A stretch of 39,584 nucleotides of DNA from an uncultured Gallionellaceae bacterium (GCA_903876625.1 CAIRAO010000294.1:1-39584); one strand, 5' to 3'; positions 1-11,711 are shown, numbered from the stretch's first letter. The notes: generated from the sequence alone by a model not told the origin. Translations and numbers: made by a program.

Positions 1-1
1 A

Positions 2-394
2 GCCTCAGGCGAGCGTTCGCTTGCTGCACTGCAAGCCGCAATGGATGAGGTGTTGGAAAGGCAACGAGCGCAGCTGGCAATTCCACGTCGTTATGATACG
101 GTGATGAAAGAGCTGTGGACTTTGCAACCCCGTTTTGAACAGCGAGGAGGGCAACGCCCTTTGAGATTGTTGGCGTTACCTCGATTTCGCGGGGCTTATG
201 ATTTCTTGTTGCTTCGCTGTGAAAGCGGCGAGATAGATAAAGAATTAGGAGAGTGGTGGACCGAGTTCCAAACTGCATCGGAAGAGCGTCGTACTGAAAT
301 GCTGTTGCCCGACAATGGGCCGAAGAAACGGCGTCGGCGAACAAAAAAATCTGATTCGATCGCAATAGTTCAGGCAGAATTGCCGTTAGAGTGA
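2..394 (+). CDS. pcnB: Poly(A) polymerase I, C-terminal part (5' truncated by window edge)
   Basis: Open frame from the window edge (ASGERSLAALQAAMDEVLERQRAQLAIPRRYDTVMKELWTLQPRFEQR...PLRLLALPRFRGAYDFLLLR) with a Lys/Arg-rich tail KKRRRRTKK; immediately followed by folK, the usual pcnB-folK order. Confidence 0.8.
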   Translation, partial: ASGERSLAALQAAMDEVLERQRAQLAIPRRYDTVMKELWTLQPRFEQRGGQRPLRLLALPRFRGAYDFLLLRCESGEIDKELGEWWTEFQTASEERRTEMLLPDNGPKKRRRRTKKSDSIAIVQAELPLE

Positions 395-407
395 GCGCTG
401 GCTAGCA

Positions 408-890
408 ATGGAACATATTGTCTTTGTCGGCTTAGGCAGCAATCTTGCCGACCCGCATGCGCAAGTTTTGCGTGCGATGCGAGAATTGGATGTTTTGCCT
501 CGAGTGCATCTAGTACAGCGTTCTTCATTGTACCGAAGTGCTCCGATGGGATACCTCGACCAGCCTGATTTCATCAATGCGGTGGTGAAATTGAAAACCG
601 GTTTGAGTCCTCGAGACTTACTCGACGCTTTGCTGGCACTGGAACAAAGATGCGGACGCACGCGCGAATTCGTCAACGCGCCTCGAACCCTTGATCTGGA
701 TGTGTTGTTATATGACGATTTGCAACACCATGAGCACGGACTGACAATCCCTCATCCACAGATGCATATGCGTGCTTTTGTGCTGCAACCTCTGTTGGAA
801 ATTGAGCCAAATTGTATTATTCCGGGGGTCGGTCCGGCAGTTGAAGCAGCTCGACAATGCAGTGATCAACAATTTGAAAAGCTAATTTAG
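408..890 (+). CDS. folK: 2-amino-4-hydroxy-6-hydroxymethyldihydropteridine diphosphokinase
   Basis: HPPK signatures: FVGLGSNLADP, SSLYRSAPMGYLDQPDFINAVVKL, LEQRCGRTREFVNAPRTLDLDVLLYD, HPQMHMRAFVLQPLLEI. Confidence 0.95.
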   Translation: MEHIVFVGLGSNLADPHAQVLRAMRELDVLPRVHLVQRSSLYRSAPMGYLDQPDFINAVVKLKTGLSPRDLLDALLALEQRCGRTREFVNAPRTLDLDVLLYDDLQHHEHGLTIPHPQMHMRAFVLQPLLEIEPNCIIPGVGPAVEAARQCSDQQFEKLI

Positions 891-988
891 CCACTGAGAT
901 CACAGAAAACGCCGGGAAGAAATGTGCACAAATTGCGCGACGGAGTTTTCTATGTATAACTCGAGGCAAAGATATTTAAGGGTTTGGA

Positions 989-1633
989 ATGCCTCTGGAA
1001 AAATATCGCTATATCGTTGTGGAAGGTCCGATCGGTGTTGGCAAAACCAGCCTGACTCAGCGACTGGCTGATTATGCCGGTGCCGCGACGATGCTTGAGA
1101 AGCCACAAGACAATCCATTTTTGGCGCGGTTTTATGAGGATGCTGCGCGGTACGCTTTACCTACGCAATTATTTTTTCTTTTCCAGCGGATAAACGAAGT
1201 GCGTGATCTGGCGCAAATGGATTTATTTGGTAGCCGAACCATTGCGGATTATTTATTCGACAAAAATACGCTATTCGCGCAACTCACACTGAGTGATGAT
1301 GAATTTAAGCTATATCAATCAATTTACAAAAGTTTGGCACCCCAGGCACCTACGCCGGACCTGGTTATTTATTTGCAGGCTTCAACTACTACTTTGATCG
1401 AGCGTGTACAGCGCCGTGGATTTCGCTATGAACGAAATATCAGTGACGAATATTTAGTAAAATTGGCTAAAAGTTATGGCGAGTTTTTTCATCACTATGA
1501 AGACGCGCCATTGTTAATTGTGAATAGCGATAATTTAAATTTCGTCGATAATGAGGAGGATTTTGATTTGTTGATGGACCGTATTCAGAATATGCGCAGT
1601 TCGCGTGAATTTTTTAGCTTGGGTAGGAGTTGA
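989..1633 (+). CDS. Deoxynucleoside (deoxyadenosine-type) kinase
   Basis: P-loop VEGPIGVGKTSL, LEKPQDNPFLARFYED, FLFQR, DLVIYLQAS, RVQRRGFRYE lid; located between folK and panB. Confidence 0.88.
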   Translation: MPLEKYRYIVVEGPIGVGKTSLTQRLADYAGAATMLEKPQDNPFLARFYEDAARYALPTQLFFLFQRINEVRDLAQMDLFGSRTIADYLFDKNTLFAQLTLSDDEFKLYQSIYKSLAPQAPTPDLVIYLQASTTTLIERVQRRGFRYERNISDEYLVKLAKSYGEFFHHYEDAPLLIVNSDNLNFVDNEEDFDLLMDRIQNMRSSREFFSLGRS

Positions 1634-1640
1634 AAATTAA

Positions 1641-1686
1641 TTTTCACGATTGCTTTTCCCCTTCGGGGGAAAGTTGGATAGGGGGC
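1641..1686. repeat. Intergenic repeat copy 1 (ttttCACGATTGC...CCCCTTCGGGGG...GTTGGATAGGGGGC)
   Basis: Direct near-copy of 1703-1749; contains the hairpin TTTCCCC-TTCG-GGGGAAA. Confidence 0.8.
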
Positions 1687-1702
1687 AGGAATAGAAAATG
1701 AA

Positions 1703-1749
1703 TCTTACGATTGCTCTTTCTCCCTTCGGGGGAAAGTTGGATAGGGGGC
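1703..1749. repeat. Intergenic repeat copy 2, ending just before the panB start
   Basis: Near-identical to 1641-1686; shares the CACGATTGC/TACGATTGC edge and CCCTTCGGGGG core. Confidence 0.8.
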
Positions 1750-1756
1750 TTTAAAG

Positions 1757-2548
1757 ATGCGCAAAACACTTAAAACATTGCAGGGTATGCGCGATAGAAA
1801 TGAAAAAATTGCCGTGCTGACCTGTTACGATTCCAGCTTTGCGTCACTACTGGAGAATAACGGCATTGACGTCTTGTTGGTGGGTGATTCGCTTGGCATG
1901 GTGCTGCAAGGTCGTGATTCAACGCTTGCAGTAACACTCGAAGCAATGGCCTATCACACGGCTTGCGTTGCGAGTGGTGCGGCGCAGGCTTTCATTATGG
2001 CGGATATGCCGTTCGGAACTTCTCAGATCAGTCCGCGCGAAACTTTTGTTCACGCAGCGCAACTAATGTCTGTGGGTGCTCACATGGTCAAGATCGAAGG
2101 CGGAGAAGCGATGGCTGAGACAATCTCGTTTCTGACGGCAAGGGGAATTCCAGTCTGTGCCCACATTGGCTTGACTCCGCAATCGGTGCATCAGATGGGA
2201 GGCTATCGGGTGCAGGGCAGGAGTGAGCAAGGTGCAAAAAATTTGTTACGCGAGGCTAGGGCTGTAGAGAAAGCAGGCGCTGGAATGGTGCTATTGGAAG
2301 CAGTACCTGCGGTTTTGGCTACTGAAGTAACAGCTCAACTGCAAGTGCCGACTATCGGAATAGGTGCGGGGGTAAATTGTTCCGGTCAAGTGCTAGTGCT
2401 GCATGACATGCTCGACATATATCCCGGGAAAAAAGCGCGCTTCGTAAAAAATTATATGCAAGGCGCAACTTCAATTGGTGAGGCCATAAGAAATTATGTG
2501 CGTGAAGTAAAATCGAGCAATTTCCCCTTAAAAGAGCATAGCTTCTGA
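1757..2548 (+). CDS. panB: 3-methyl-2-oxobutanoate hydroxymethyltransferase
   Basis: [73 protein letters not shown]. Confidence 0.97.
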   Translation: MRKTLKTLQGMRDRNEKIAVLTCYDSSFASLLENNGIDVLLVGDSLGMVLQGRDSTLAVTLEAMAYHTACVASGAAQAFIMADMPFGTSQISPRETFVHAAQLMSVGAHMVKIEGGEAMAETISFLTARGIPVCAHIGLTPQSVHQMGGYRVQGRSEQGAKNLLREARAVEKAGAGMVLLEAVPAVLATEVTAQLQVPTIGIGAGVNCSGQVLVLHDMLDIYPGKKARFVKNYMQGATSIGEAIRNYVREVKSSNFPLKEHSF

Positions 2549-3384
2549 TGCGGCAGATTTCTAATATTTCAGAATTGCGTAAACATTTAGCCGGAGAGAC
2601 TTCGGTCGCTTTTGTGCCCACAATGGGCAATCTGCATGAAGGCCACCTTGATTTGGTTCGGTGTGCTAGTGAGCATGGAAAGTGTGTTGTAGTGAGTGTA
2701 TTTGTCAACCCGCTACAATTCGGTCCTTCGGAAGATTTTGATAAATACCCGCGTACGCTGGCAGCAGACTTGGCCAAACTAAAAGAGTTGGCGAATATTG
2801 TTTTTGTTCCGTCGGTGTCTGAAATGTATCCGCAGCAGCAAACGGTTTACATTGAACCACCACCGATTTCCAATGAGCTTTGTGGCGAGATCCGTCCTGG
2901 GCATTTTCGCGGAATGGCAACGGTAGTACTAAAGTTGCTAAATATTGTGCAACCGCAAGTCGCTATATTTGGAAAGAAAGATTACCAGCAATTGTACCTA
3001 ATTCGACAGATGGTTGAGCAAATGAATATGCCAATTCAAGTCATTGGCGGAGAAACAGTGCGCGCTTCTGACGGACTTGCACTGAGTTCACGTAACCAAT
3101 ATTTGTCTTCAACGGAACGAAATGAAGCGGTATTTTTATACCAAGTGTTGAAAACCATTCAGCACAGCATTCAGAGCGGAGAAAGGGATATGGCCAAACT
3201 AGAGTCTGAGGCAAGCTCTACCCTTGCAAAGCGTGGCTGGCTTGTGGAGTATGTGTCGGTGCGTAATCGGGAAACATTGAATCTTCCTGACATTGCAGAT
3301 ACCAAATTGGTGGCGTTAGCCGCGGCTCGCTTAGGCTCCACACGACTTATCGATAATCTGGAAATCGAAATTATGAATTTCTAA
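2548..3384 (+). CDS. panC: Pantothenate synthetase
   Basis: FVPTMGNLHEGHLDLVR, VSVFVNPLQFGPSEDFDKYPRTL, GHFRGMATVVLKLLNIVQP, FGKKDYQQL; start overlaps the panB stop (TGATG). Confidence 0.97.
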   Translation: MRQISNISELRKHLAGETSVAFVPTMGNLHEGHLDLVRCASEHGKCVVVSVFVNPLQFGPSEDFDKYPRTLAADLAKLKELANIVFVPSVSEMYPQQQTVYIEPPPISNELCGEIRPGHFRGMATVVLKLLNIVQPQVAIFGKKDYQQLYLIRQMVEQMNMPIQVIGGETVRASDGLALSSRNQYLSSTERNEAVFLYQVLKTIQHSIQSGERDMAKLESEASSTLAKRGWLVEYVSVRNRETLNLPDIADTKLVALAAARLGSTRLIDNLEIEIMNF

Positions 3385-3394
3385 AGGTCACTTT

Positions 3395-6300
3395 ATGAAT
3401 CGTATTCTTTCAATATTTTTGTCCTTTTTTGTTTCGTTTGTGTTTTCGCATGTCTATGCGGCAGAGATGGCCACATCAGCCGATCTTGCTAAAGCGGTAT
3501 TTGAAAAATCAGTACCCATTATAAAAGGGGGGCAAAAGTTGCTGGAAAGCAGCGGAGACCGTCTATTTTTTTCAATGGCGGATGGATCTGTTGCGGTAAC
3601 CGATTTTGAAGGAAAGTTGGTTCAATTTTTGCAAGCTAAAGAGGGCGGGGAATCAATATTAAAAAAACCTGAAGCAGTTGCATTAGGCGCGGGGGTGATC
3701 TACGTTGCAGATAGTGAACAGAGTCAAGTGGCGATGTTCTCAAGCGAAGGCAAATATCAGGGAAGTATGGGGGCGAAAAAGGGCGGTTTTTTTGCATCGG
3801 GAGGAGGGGAGAGCGAACTAAAAAAACCGCGAGGTGTCGCATTTCAAGATGGCATTGTTTTCGTAATCGACAGTGGATTAAAAAAAATATTGTTGTACGG
3901 CAGTAACGGCGTGTTTATAAATACGCTTGACGTCAAACCTTCAACCGATGCCAACATAGCTAACAGTCAGGGTGATGAATATAAGTTGCGCGAACCCGTC
4001 GATATCAAAATTGATATGGCAGGTCGTCTGTACGTACTCGACGCGGAAGACTCTCTGGTCAAGATATATGCTTCAGATGGAAGCTACTTGCATGCAATTT
4101 TATGGGATGGAGCTTTGTTAGGTATTGTTGTCGCGCAAGATGGTTTGTATGTTGCGAAAGATAACGAGTACACAATCCAGAAATACGATTTCAATGCAAA
4201 ACTCATGTATCGGTTTGGTTCCAAGGGGGAAGGGAGGGATCAATTTTTGAGTTTGTCCGGCTTTGCTGTATCAAAAGATCGGCGAGTTATCTTGGCGGAT
4301 GCGGCTAAAGGTGTCGTGAACTTTTTTGTTGCTGAAGCGGGTATTCCGATTGAAGCAGTTCCAAAATTGTCGACGCGGGTATTTGTGCAAAGCATGGGAG
4401 AAGCTATTCCGGTTTTAGTCAACAAACTTGCCTGGAATGGCAAAGATACAATTTATGGCGTTGATACCGATCAAAATGCCATCATCGTCATTCGCAACGG
4501 AAAATTAGAAAAACCAATAAAACTTGCCGAGGTTATACCCGTTGCGATTGCAATCGATAGTTCGGATTCCGTTTGGATTCTGGATAAGAAAAAATATCGG
4601 GTTATCAAGCTCGATACTACCAATGGAAAAATCATTTCCAGTTTTGGCAGTGAGGGTTCAGGAAGTGGTCAATTTGATTCGCCAACCGATTTACAGATAT
4701 CCGCATCAGGTAGGATATACGTGGCAGACAAGGGGCGTGATTCCGTACAGATATTTGACAGCGAAGGGAAATTCGTCAATGCGATTGGCAAATTGGGTTC
4801 GCCAATAAGTATCGCTGTGGATGCGAAGGAAGATCTTTATGTTTTAGAGAATTCAACGAATACTGTTTCGATTTACTCTGCTCAAGGAGCTTTGATTGGA
4901 AACGCCGGCAAGGGAAAAGACGGCGCTCCCGGAACGCTTCTAAAACCTGTTGCATTGATGGTGACCCTCGATGAGATATCTGTGCTGGATAGAAATCGGG
5001 TGAAAGTTTACTCTCTAAAGGGAGAATATTTAAGATCCTTTGGAGCAAAAGGTGGACGCCCGGGTGAGCTGGATGAGCCCGTGGCAATCGTGCAAAAAGA
5101 CGATATGTCGTTCTATATTGCCGACAGTTCAAATAAGCGCATCCAAACTTTTTTAACTCAGTATAAGCCAATAGCTCCGCAGCATTTCGCTGCAAAGAAT
5201 GGACTGCACTTGATAGAATTAAACTGGGATCCGGTGCCTTTACCTTATGTTAAGCAATACCAGATTTACCGTTCAAAAGATGAGCATGCGGGTTTTGTTC
5301 GCGTGGGGACTACGAGTTCGAATCAGTTTGTTGATCGTGGGCTGGAAGCAGACGGAGTGTATTTCTATCTTGTGGCAGCCGAGACACGAACGGGATATGA
5401 GGGAGCGACAAGTGTATTGGTGAGTGGAATTTCAAAACGCTACACCCCCCCCGCACTTGCAGCAGTAGATGTCTCGGCAACTTCATGGCAAATAAAATTG
5501 ACTTGGAAGCCGATTGAATCCGAATTTGTTAATTCTTACTACATCTATCAGAAAGACGGAAATACTTTTACCAAGATTGGAGAGGCCATCACACCGGATT
5601 TTTCCAAAGATGCACTTACACCGAACACTAAATATACCTATTACATCTCTGCACATAGTACTGACGGGACAGAAGCGGAGAAGTTCGAAGTTAAAACTGC
5701 GACTCTGCCTTTCAATAAGGCACCTTTGGAAATTGAAGTGCTGAATTTGCAACCGGTCTTCTCAAGTGCTTACAAACAGTGTGAACAAGATGGAGTGGGT
5801 ACGGTTAGGTTAACAAACAACACGGATAAAGAAATAGAAAGTGTGACATTGTCTTTTATGCTGAAAGACTTTATGGATATTGTTATCGAGACAAAGCTGG
5901 AAAAAATACCTTCGGAGAAAAGTATTGAGGTCAAGCTTAAGCCAGCTTTTAACCATAATATCCTCAATATGTCAGAGGATACACCAGTGCAAATGATGCT
6001 GGAGGCAAGTTATTTTGAGAATGGAAAACGTGAGTCATACAGTAAGAATTCAACTGTCCAGATTTATGAAAAACACAAATTAACCTGGGATCAGCCGGAG
6101 CGCTATGCTTTTTTTATAACGCCTAATGATTCACCTTTGCAATCTTTTGTCCACTCAGTACAAGCTCAATACAAAGATACTAAAGATGAGACTCTGATGG
6201 CTGCCGCTATTTTTAATGCTTTGGCTGCATATGGAATAACGTATGTTAAAACCACCCCCAACCCAAACCAACTTGCTTCAGGTAAAACGATTTCATTAGA

Positions 6301-7117
6301 TTCGGTACAATTTCCTAGAGAAACATTGGAGAGGAAAACAGGGGACAGTGATGACATCGTTGCTTGTTACGTTGCCGCCTTGGAAGGTATGTCGATTCCT
6401 ACCCGAATAATTGAAGTGCCGGATCATAGATTCATGATGTTTTCGACAGGAGTGAAAGCAGAGGATGCGTATACGATGAACGACATGTATGTCATATTCG
6501 AAGGCAAGCTATGGATTCCTGTTGAAACTTCTTTGATAGAAAGTGGCTTTGCGAAAGCGTGGGAAGAGGGAGCAGCAAACTACTACAAGTCGAAGGGCAA
6601 GGGATTAACAACGCTGGATCTGTCGCAGGCTTGGCAAACGAATAAACCTGCCTATTTTGCCGAGTCCAAATTGAATCCGGGAACGTTAGGCAAAGATAGT
6701 ATTGAAAAGAAATTCCCGGATGAATCAAAATCAATCCTTGATATCAGCACCGGCACAAAAACACGACTTTATCGTCAGCGTATTGAAAAGGACCCGGCTG
6801 ATGCTGAGTCGCAGTTGCAGATAGGAATTATTCTGGAGAAATCGGGGGACCGAAAAGAAGCGATGAAATATTTTGATAAGGTCATTAACCTGCAACCCGA
6901 CAATGCAATAGCGCATAATAATCGCGGAAATCTGCTCATGCACGACAATAAATTTGCAGATGCGCAACAAGCCTATCAAAAGGCTGCTAAAGCCAGTCCG
7001 GATGATCAATCGGTATGGTTAAATTTGGCGAATGCTTACAAAGCGGGAAAAAAGACGAAAGAGGCCAATGAAGCTTTTTCCAAAGTTAAAAGCTTGGAAC
7101 AGGGCATAAAGAAATAG
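3395..7117 (+). CDS. Large exported protein: NHL/beta-propeller repeats, FN3 domains, transglutaminase-like domain, C-terminal TPRs
   Basis: Signal peptide (MNRILSIFLSFFVSFVFSHVYAAEM); repeated NHL-like blocks (LKKPRGVAFQDGIVFVIDSGLKKI, FDSPTDLQISASGRIYVADKGRDSVQIFDSEGKFV, LDEPVAIVQKDDMSFYIADSSNKRIQ); FN3-like PYVKQYQIYRSKD blocks; TGDSDDIVACYVAALEGMSIPTRIIEVPDHRFMMF; TPR repeats near the end. Confidence 0.85.
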   Translation: MNRILSIFLSFFVSFVFSHVYAAEMATSADLAKAVFEKSVPIIKGGQKLLESSGDRLFFSMADGSVAVTDFEGKLVQFLQAKEGGESILKKPEAVALGAGVIYVADSEQSQVAMFSSEGKYQGSMGAKKGGFFASGGGESELKKPRGVAFQDGIVFVIDSGLKKILLYGSNGVFINTLDVKPSTDANIANSQGDEYKLREPVDIKIDMAGRLYVLDAEDSLVKIYASDGSYLHAILWDGALLGIVVAQDGLYVAKDNEYTIQKYDFNAKLMYRFGSKGEGRDQFLSLSGFAVSKDRRVILADAAKGVVNFFVAEAGIPIEAVPKLSTRVFVQSMGEAIPVLVNKLAWNGKDTIYGVDTDQNAIIVIRNGKLEKPIKLAEVIPVAIAIDSSDSVWILDKKKYRVIKLDTTNGKIISSFGSEGSGSGQFDSPTDLQISASGRIYVADKGRDSVQIFDSEGKFVNAIGKLGSPISIAVDAKEDLYVLENSTNTVSIYSAQGALIGNAGKGKDGAPGTLLKPVALMVTLDEISVLDRNRVKVYSLKGEYLRSFGAKGGRPGELDEPVAIVQKDDMSFYIADSSNKRIQTFLTQYKPIAPQHFAAKNGLHLIELNWDPVPLPYVKQYQIYRSKDEHAGFVRVGTTSSNQFVDRGLEADGVYFYLVAAETRTGYEGATSVLVSGISKRYTPPALAAVDVSATSWQIKLTWKPIESEFVNSYYIYQKDGNTFTKIGEAITPDFSKDALTPNTKYTYYISAHSTDGTEAEKFEVKTATLPFNKAPLEIEVLNLQPVFSSAYKQCEQDGVGTVRLTNNTDKEIESVTLSFMLKDFMDIVIETKLEKIPSEKSIEVKLKPAFNHNILNMSEDTPVQMMLEASYFENGKRESYSKNSTVQIYEKHKLTWDQPERYAFFITPNDSPLQSFVHSVQAQYKDTKDETLMAAAIFNALAAYGITYVKTTPNPNQLASGKTISLDSVQFPRETLERKTGDSDDIVACYVAALEGMSIPTRIIEVPDHRFMMFSTGVKAEDAYTMNDMYVIFEGKLWIPVETSLIESGFAKAWEEGAANYYKSKGKGLTTLDLSQAWQTNKPAYFAESKLNPGTLGKDSIEKKFPDESKSILDISTGTKTRLYRQRIEKDPADAESQLQIGIILEKSGDRKEAMKYFDKVINLQPDNAIAHNNRGNLLMHDNKFADAQQAYQKAAKASPDDQSVWLNLANAYKAGKKTKEANEAFSKVKSLEQGIKK

Positions 7118-7130
7118 CCTAAGGCTCAAA

Positions 7131-8003
7131 ATGATAGAAACTTATTTTAAAAGAGGACACCTAAAGGGTGTCTTAGAATGCGTTAATTATTTTTCATTCT
7201 TGATATGCTTAGTATTGTCTCCCTCTGCATTCGCCGACTTGTCCGATATAAAAGTATCCAACAATCAAATCAGTTTTCAGACAATTTCAACAAAACTTTA
7301 TTACTCCGAGACTGGCAATGGAAATGGAGGGGCGAGCATTGCACCATTAGACACGCAAATGGGTAACGTACCGGGCTATGCCGTTCTTTTTTCCGTGATG
7401 AGCGATGAAGAAAATTTATATTTTGTCGCTGAATATGACAAATCCAGTGGCCAAACTAATTATTTAGGAAATCAACAAGGAGGAAGTTTTGGTTCTGTAG
7501 TTAATACGACCTCTTCAGATTTGACAAACTATCACTTCCGCATAGGCAAGGGCTTTGAAACTGAAGCGTTTAATGCTCAGTCGATGGCAACACTCTTTTT
7601 CGAAATTGGAAACCATAAGTTAGTGAGAAACCTCGCTAGTACGGCTCCTTATCTTGCAACTTATTCAAATAGCTATTTGGTTTTTGGCGGAATGGGCCAG
7701 TATTCGCCGGAAGGAAGCAAACTGGTCTTGTCTGCCAACGCGATGTGGGGGGTGACATTTAGTCCAAATATTAATACTTCATTGGGTTCGGTAAGGACGC
7801 GTGGAAATCCGCCAACGACCTTGTGCGGATTTTCAGCAGACTATGAATTCGTTAACCATCTTCACGGCAATCTTGGTATAGATGTTGTGAACTTCAGCTA
7901 TGTCATTTCAGAAATGTACACTGTTGGAGCAATTCGAGTTTTTGCCCCAAACAACAGCACAGACTTCACAATGATCAAACTGGGCTTGGGTTATGCCTTT
8001 TGA
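7131..8003 (+). CDS. Hypothetical exported protein, probable outer-membrane beta-barrel
   Basis: Internal hydrophobic signal ending ...SPSAFADL, alternating polar/hydrophobic pattern, C-terminal aromatic ...IKLGLGYAF typical of outer-membrane barrels. Confidence 0.6.
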   Translation: MIETYFKRGHLKGVLECVNYFSFLICLVLSPSAFADLSDIKVSNNQISFQTISTKLYYSETGNGNGGASIAPLDTQMGNVPGYAVLFSVMSDEENLYFVAEYDKSSGQTNYLGNQQGGSFGSVVNTTSSDLTNYHFRIGKGFETEAFNAQSMATLFFEIGNHKLVRNLASTAPYLATYSNSYLVFGGMGQYSPEGSKLVLSANAMWGVTFSPNINTSLGSVRTRGNPPTTLCGFSADYEFVNHLHGNLGIDVVNFSYVISEMYTVGAIRVFAPNNSTDFTMIKLGLGYAF

Positions 8004-8032
8004 AATTCAGGATCACAATACAAACTAAAACG

Positions 8033-9415
<1,383 letters not shown>

Positions 9416-9467
9416 TTAAGATTAAATTCGAATGTGTATTTTACGTGAAAGAGCAGCATAGCGCAGG

Positions 9468-10538
9468 TCAGGCCGGAGTTTGATGCTGATGGAGAAGTAA
9501 CGTGCGTGTAGGGAACGCGATCTCTGCGCCGTGCCTGGCAATGATGTCTGATACCTTTAGCAGTATTTCTTGTTTAGCTGCATGGAACTGCCGCAGTTTG
9601 GTGGTTTTAATCAGAGCCTGAAATACGAAGTTGATTGAAGAGTCGGCGAACTCATTAAAAGCGACAAACACTGCTTGATCGGTATCGTCTGCTGGATCGA
9701 CGGCAGGATGATTTGTCAGCATGGTACTGACTTCTTCGACAATGGCCCTCATCTTTTCCAGATCGTCATAACGCAAGCCGATCACTTCCTTGATTCTTCT
9801 ATGTGACATTCGCGATGGATTTTCCAGCACGATGGAAGTAAATATTGCGTTGGGCACGTAGATCAATGCCATATTCGTAGCGCGGATACGTGTTTGCCTC
9901 CAGCCAATGTGTTCCACTTTTCCTTCGATTTGCTTTTCCGGCGAACGAATGACTTCACCCACGTTGAACGGGCGATCCAGATGGATCATGAGTCCGCCGA
10001 AGAAATTCGCCAATAGATCTTTTGCGGCAAAACCAACGGCAACGCCTCCCATTCCTCCAAAAGCCAATACGCCTGAGATGCTGAACCCCAGGGTTTGCAT
10101 CCCGGTAAGTGCGGCGACGACAATCACCACGATACGCGACACCTTGCTTAAACCGTCTACTGTGGTGCGGTCTATTTCGTCACCAGTATTTGTTCGCGAC
10201 AAAACTACATTATTTGCTAGTTCACGGATCAGCTTGAGCAGAAACCAGGCAACGCAAAGTATGACGCCGATGTTTCGCGCAGGCGCAATGAATTCGAGTA
10301 ATTGTTCGCCGGTTTGAAGATGGACCAAATGAAGCGCAAAAGAGATTCCGGTCAGCCAAATCAAAACAGGTAACGGATTAATTGCCGCCTCGACCAGCGA
10401 ATCGTCCCAGATATTGCTAGTGCGGGTAGAGGCTTGCCTGGCGTGTTGCAAAAAATGGCGGACGATGAAATGCAATGCAACAGTGGCTGCAAACACCAGT
10501 AGCAAGCGGATTATTTCGGGAGTCAAGCTAGTGAACAT
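9468..10538 (-). CDS. MscS-family mechanosensitive ion channel
   Basis: Multiple N-terminal TM segments then ALTGMQTLGFSISGVLAFGGMGGVAVGFAAKDLLANFFGGLMIHLDRPFNVGEVI and WRQTRIRATNMALIYVPNAIFTS. Confidence 0.92.
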   Translation of the reverse strand: MFTSLTPEIIRLLLVFAATVALHFIVRHFLQHARQASTRTSNIWDDSLVEAAINPLPVLIWLTGISFALHLVHLQTGEQLLEFIAPARNIGVILCVAWFLLKLIRELANNVVLSRTNTGDEIDRTTVDGLSKVSRIVVIVVAALTGMQTLGFSISGVLAFGGMGGVAVGFAAKDLLANFFGGLMIHLDRPFNVGEVIRSPEKQIEGKVEHIGWRQTRIRATNMALIYVPNAIFTSIVLENPSRMSHRRIKEVIGLRYDDLEKMRAIVEEVSTMLTNHPAVDPADDTDQAVFVAFNEFADSSINFVFQALIKTTKLRQFHAAKQEILLKVSDIIARHGAEIAFPTRTLLLHQHQTPA

Positions 10539-10559
10539 GAGTACTTCTTTCTTGAATGA

Positions 10560-11711
10560 TTAACTGATGATGCCGCCGCCAAGGCATATGTTCCCATCGT
10601 ATACTACAACGGATTGACCCGGTGTCACGGCCCACTGCGGGGAGCTGAAAGTGAAATGTGAGAGTTCATTTTCAGCCAGTGTAATGTTGCAACTGGCATC
10701 TTGTTGGCGATAGCGTGTTTTAGCCGCATAGTCGCGTGAGGTGTCAGGTGGGCTACCACTGATCCAATGCATATCCAACGTATCCAATTGCGGGCTAAGT
10801 AACAATGGATGATCATGCCCTTGCACAACGATCAATTGATTGAGCTGCATATTTTTACTTGCCACGAACCAGGGCTCACCCGATGTTTCGCGTGAACCGC
10901 CTATACCGAGCCCCTGCCGTTGACCGATGGTGTAGAACGATAACCCCATGTGCTCTCCAACAACTTTACCCTCATGAGTTACCATATCGCCGGGTTTGGT
11001 AGGCAGGTAGCGGTTGAGAAACTCTCGAAATGGTCTTTCACCAATGAAACAGATTCCGGTGCTATCTCGCTTGGCATGGTTTGAGAGGCCATGATCGCGG
11101 GCGATGTCTCGTACTTGTGATTTCAACAATTGACCTAACGGAAACATAGCTTTTGAAAGCTGGTGTTGACTCAGGCGATGTAAAAAATAACTTTGGTCTT
11201 TGCTGGCGTCTTTTGCTTTAAGCAATTGATAAGTGCCATCAACTTCGCGAACCTCCGCGTAATGACCTGTAGCGATGAAATCCGCGCCCAAACGAATGGC
11301 ATGATCTAAAAAAGCTTTAAATTTAATTTCCGAATTGCACAGAATGTCCGGATTGGGCGTTCGTCCGGCTTCATATTCACGCAAAAAATAACCGAACACT
11401 CGGTCTTTATATTCTTTGGCAAAATTGACAGCTTCAATGGGGATGCCGATCGTGTCTGCTACAGAAACAGCATCGATCAAATCCTGACGTGATGAGCAGT
11501 ACTCATCATCGTCGTCATCTTCCCAGTTCTTCATGAACAGACCGATGACTTCATAACCCTGTTGCTTTAACAATAAGGCAGTGACCGCTGAATCGACGCC
11601 ACCAGACATGCCAACAACGACGCAGGGCCGGGGTTGAAGATTGCCTTTCACGATTGCCCCCTCGCCCTCGGGGGGAGGGTTGGGGTGAGGGAGGGCTTGT
11701 TCGTTAGTCAT
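10560..11711 (-). CDS. mnmA: tRNA-specific 2-thiouridylase MnmA (N-terminus includes a translated repeat element)
   Basis: [114 protein letters not shown]. Confidence 0.95.
   Translation of the reverse strand: MTNEQALPHPNPPPEGEGAIVKGNLQPRPCVVVGMSGGVDSAVTALLLKQQGYEVIGLFMKNWEDDDDDEYCSSRQDLIDAVSVADTIGIPIEAVNFAKEYKDRVFGYFLREYEAGRTPNPDILCNSEIKFKAFLDHAIRLGADFIATGHYAEVREVDGTYQLLKAKDASKDQSYFLHRLSQHQLSKAMFPLGQLLKSQVRDIARDHGLSNHAKRDSTGICFIGERPFREFLNRYLPTKPGDMVTHEGKVVGEHMGLSFYTIGQRQGLGIGGSRETSGEPWFVASKNMQLNQLIVVQGHDHPLLLSPQLDTLDMHWISGSPPDTSRDYAAKTRYRQQDASCNITLAENELSHFTFSSPQWAVTPGQSVVVYDGNICLGGGIIS
11653..11696. repeat. REP-like C/G-rich repeat element lying inside the 5' end of mnmA
   Basis: gattgcCCCCTCGCCCTCGGGGGGAGGGTTGGGGTGAGGGAGGGC; shares the CACGATTGC edge and CCCTCGGGGG core with 1641-1749. 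Confidence 0.7.

Noticed and set aside
386-676. 96-aa minus-strand ORF opposite folK
   Set aside because: Fully overlapped by an unambiguous folK; no independent support.
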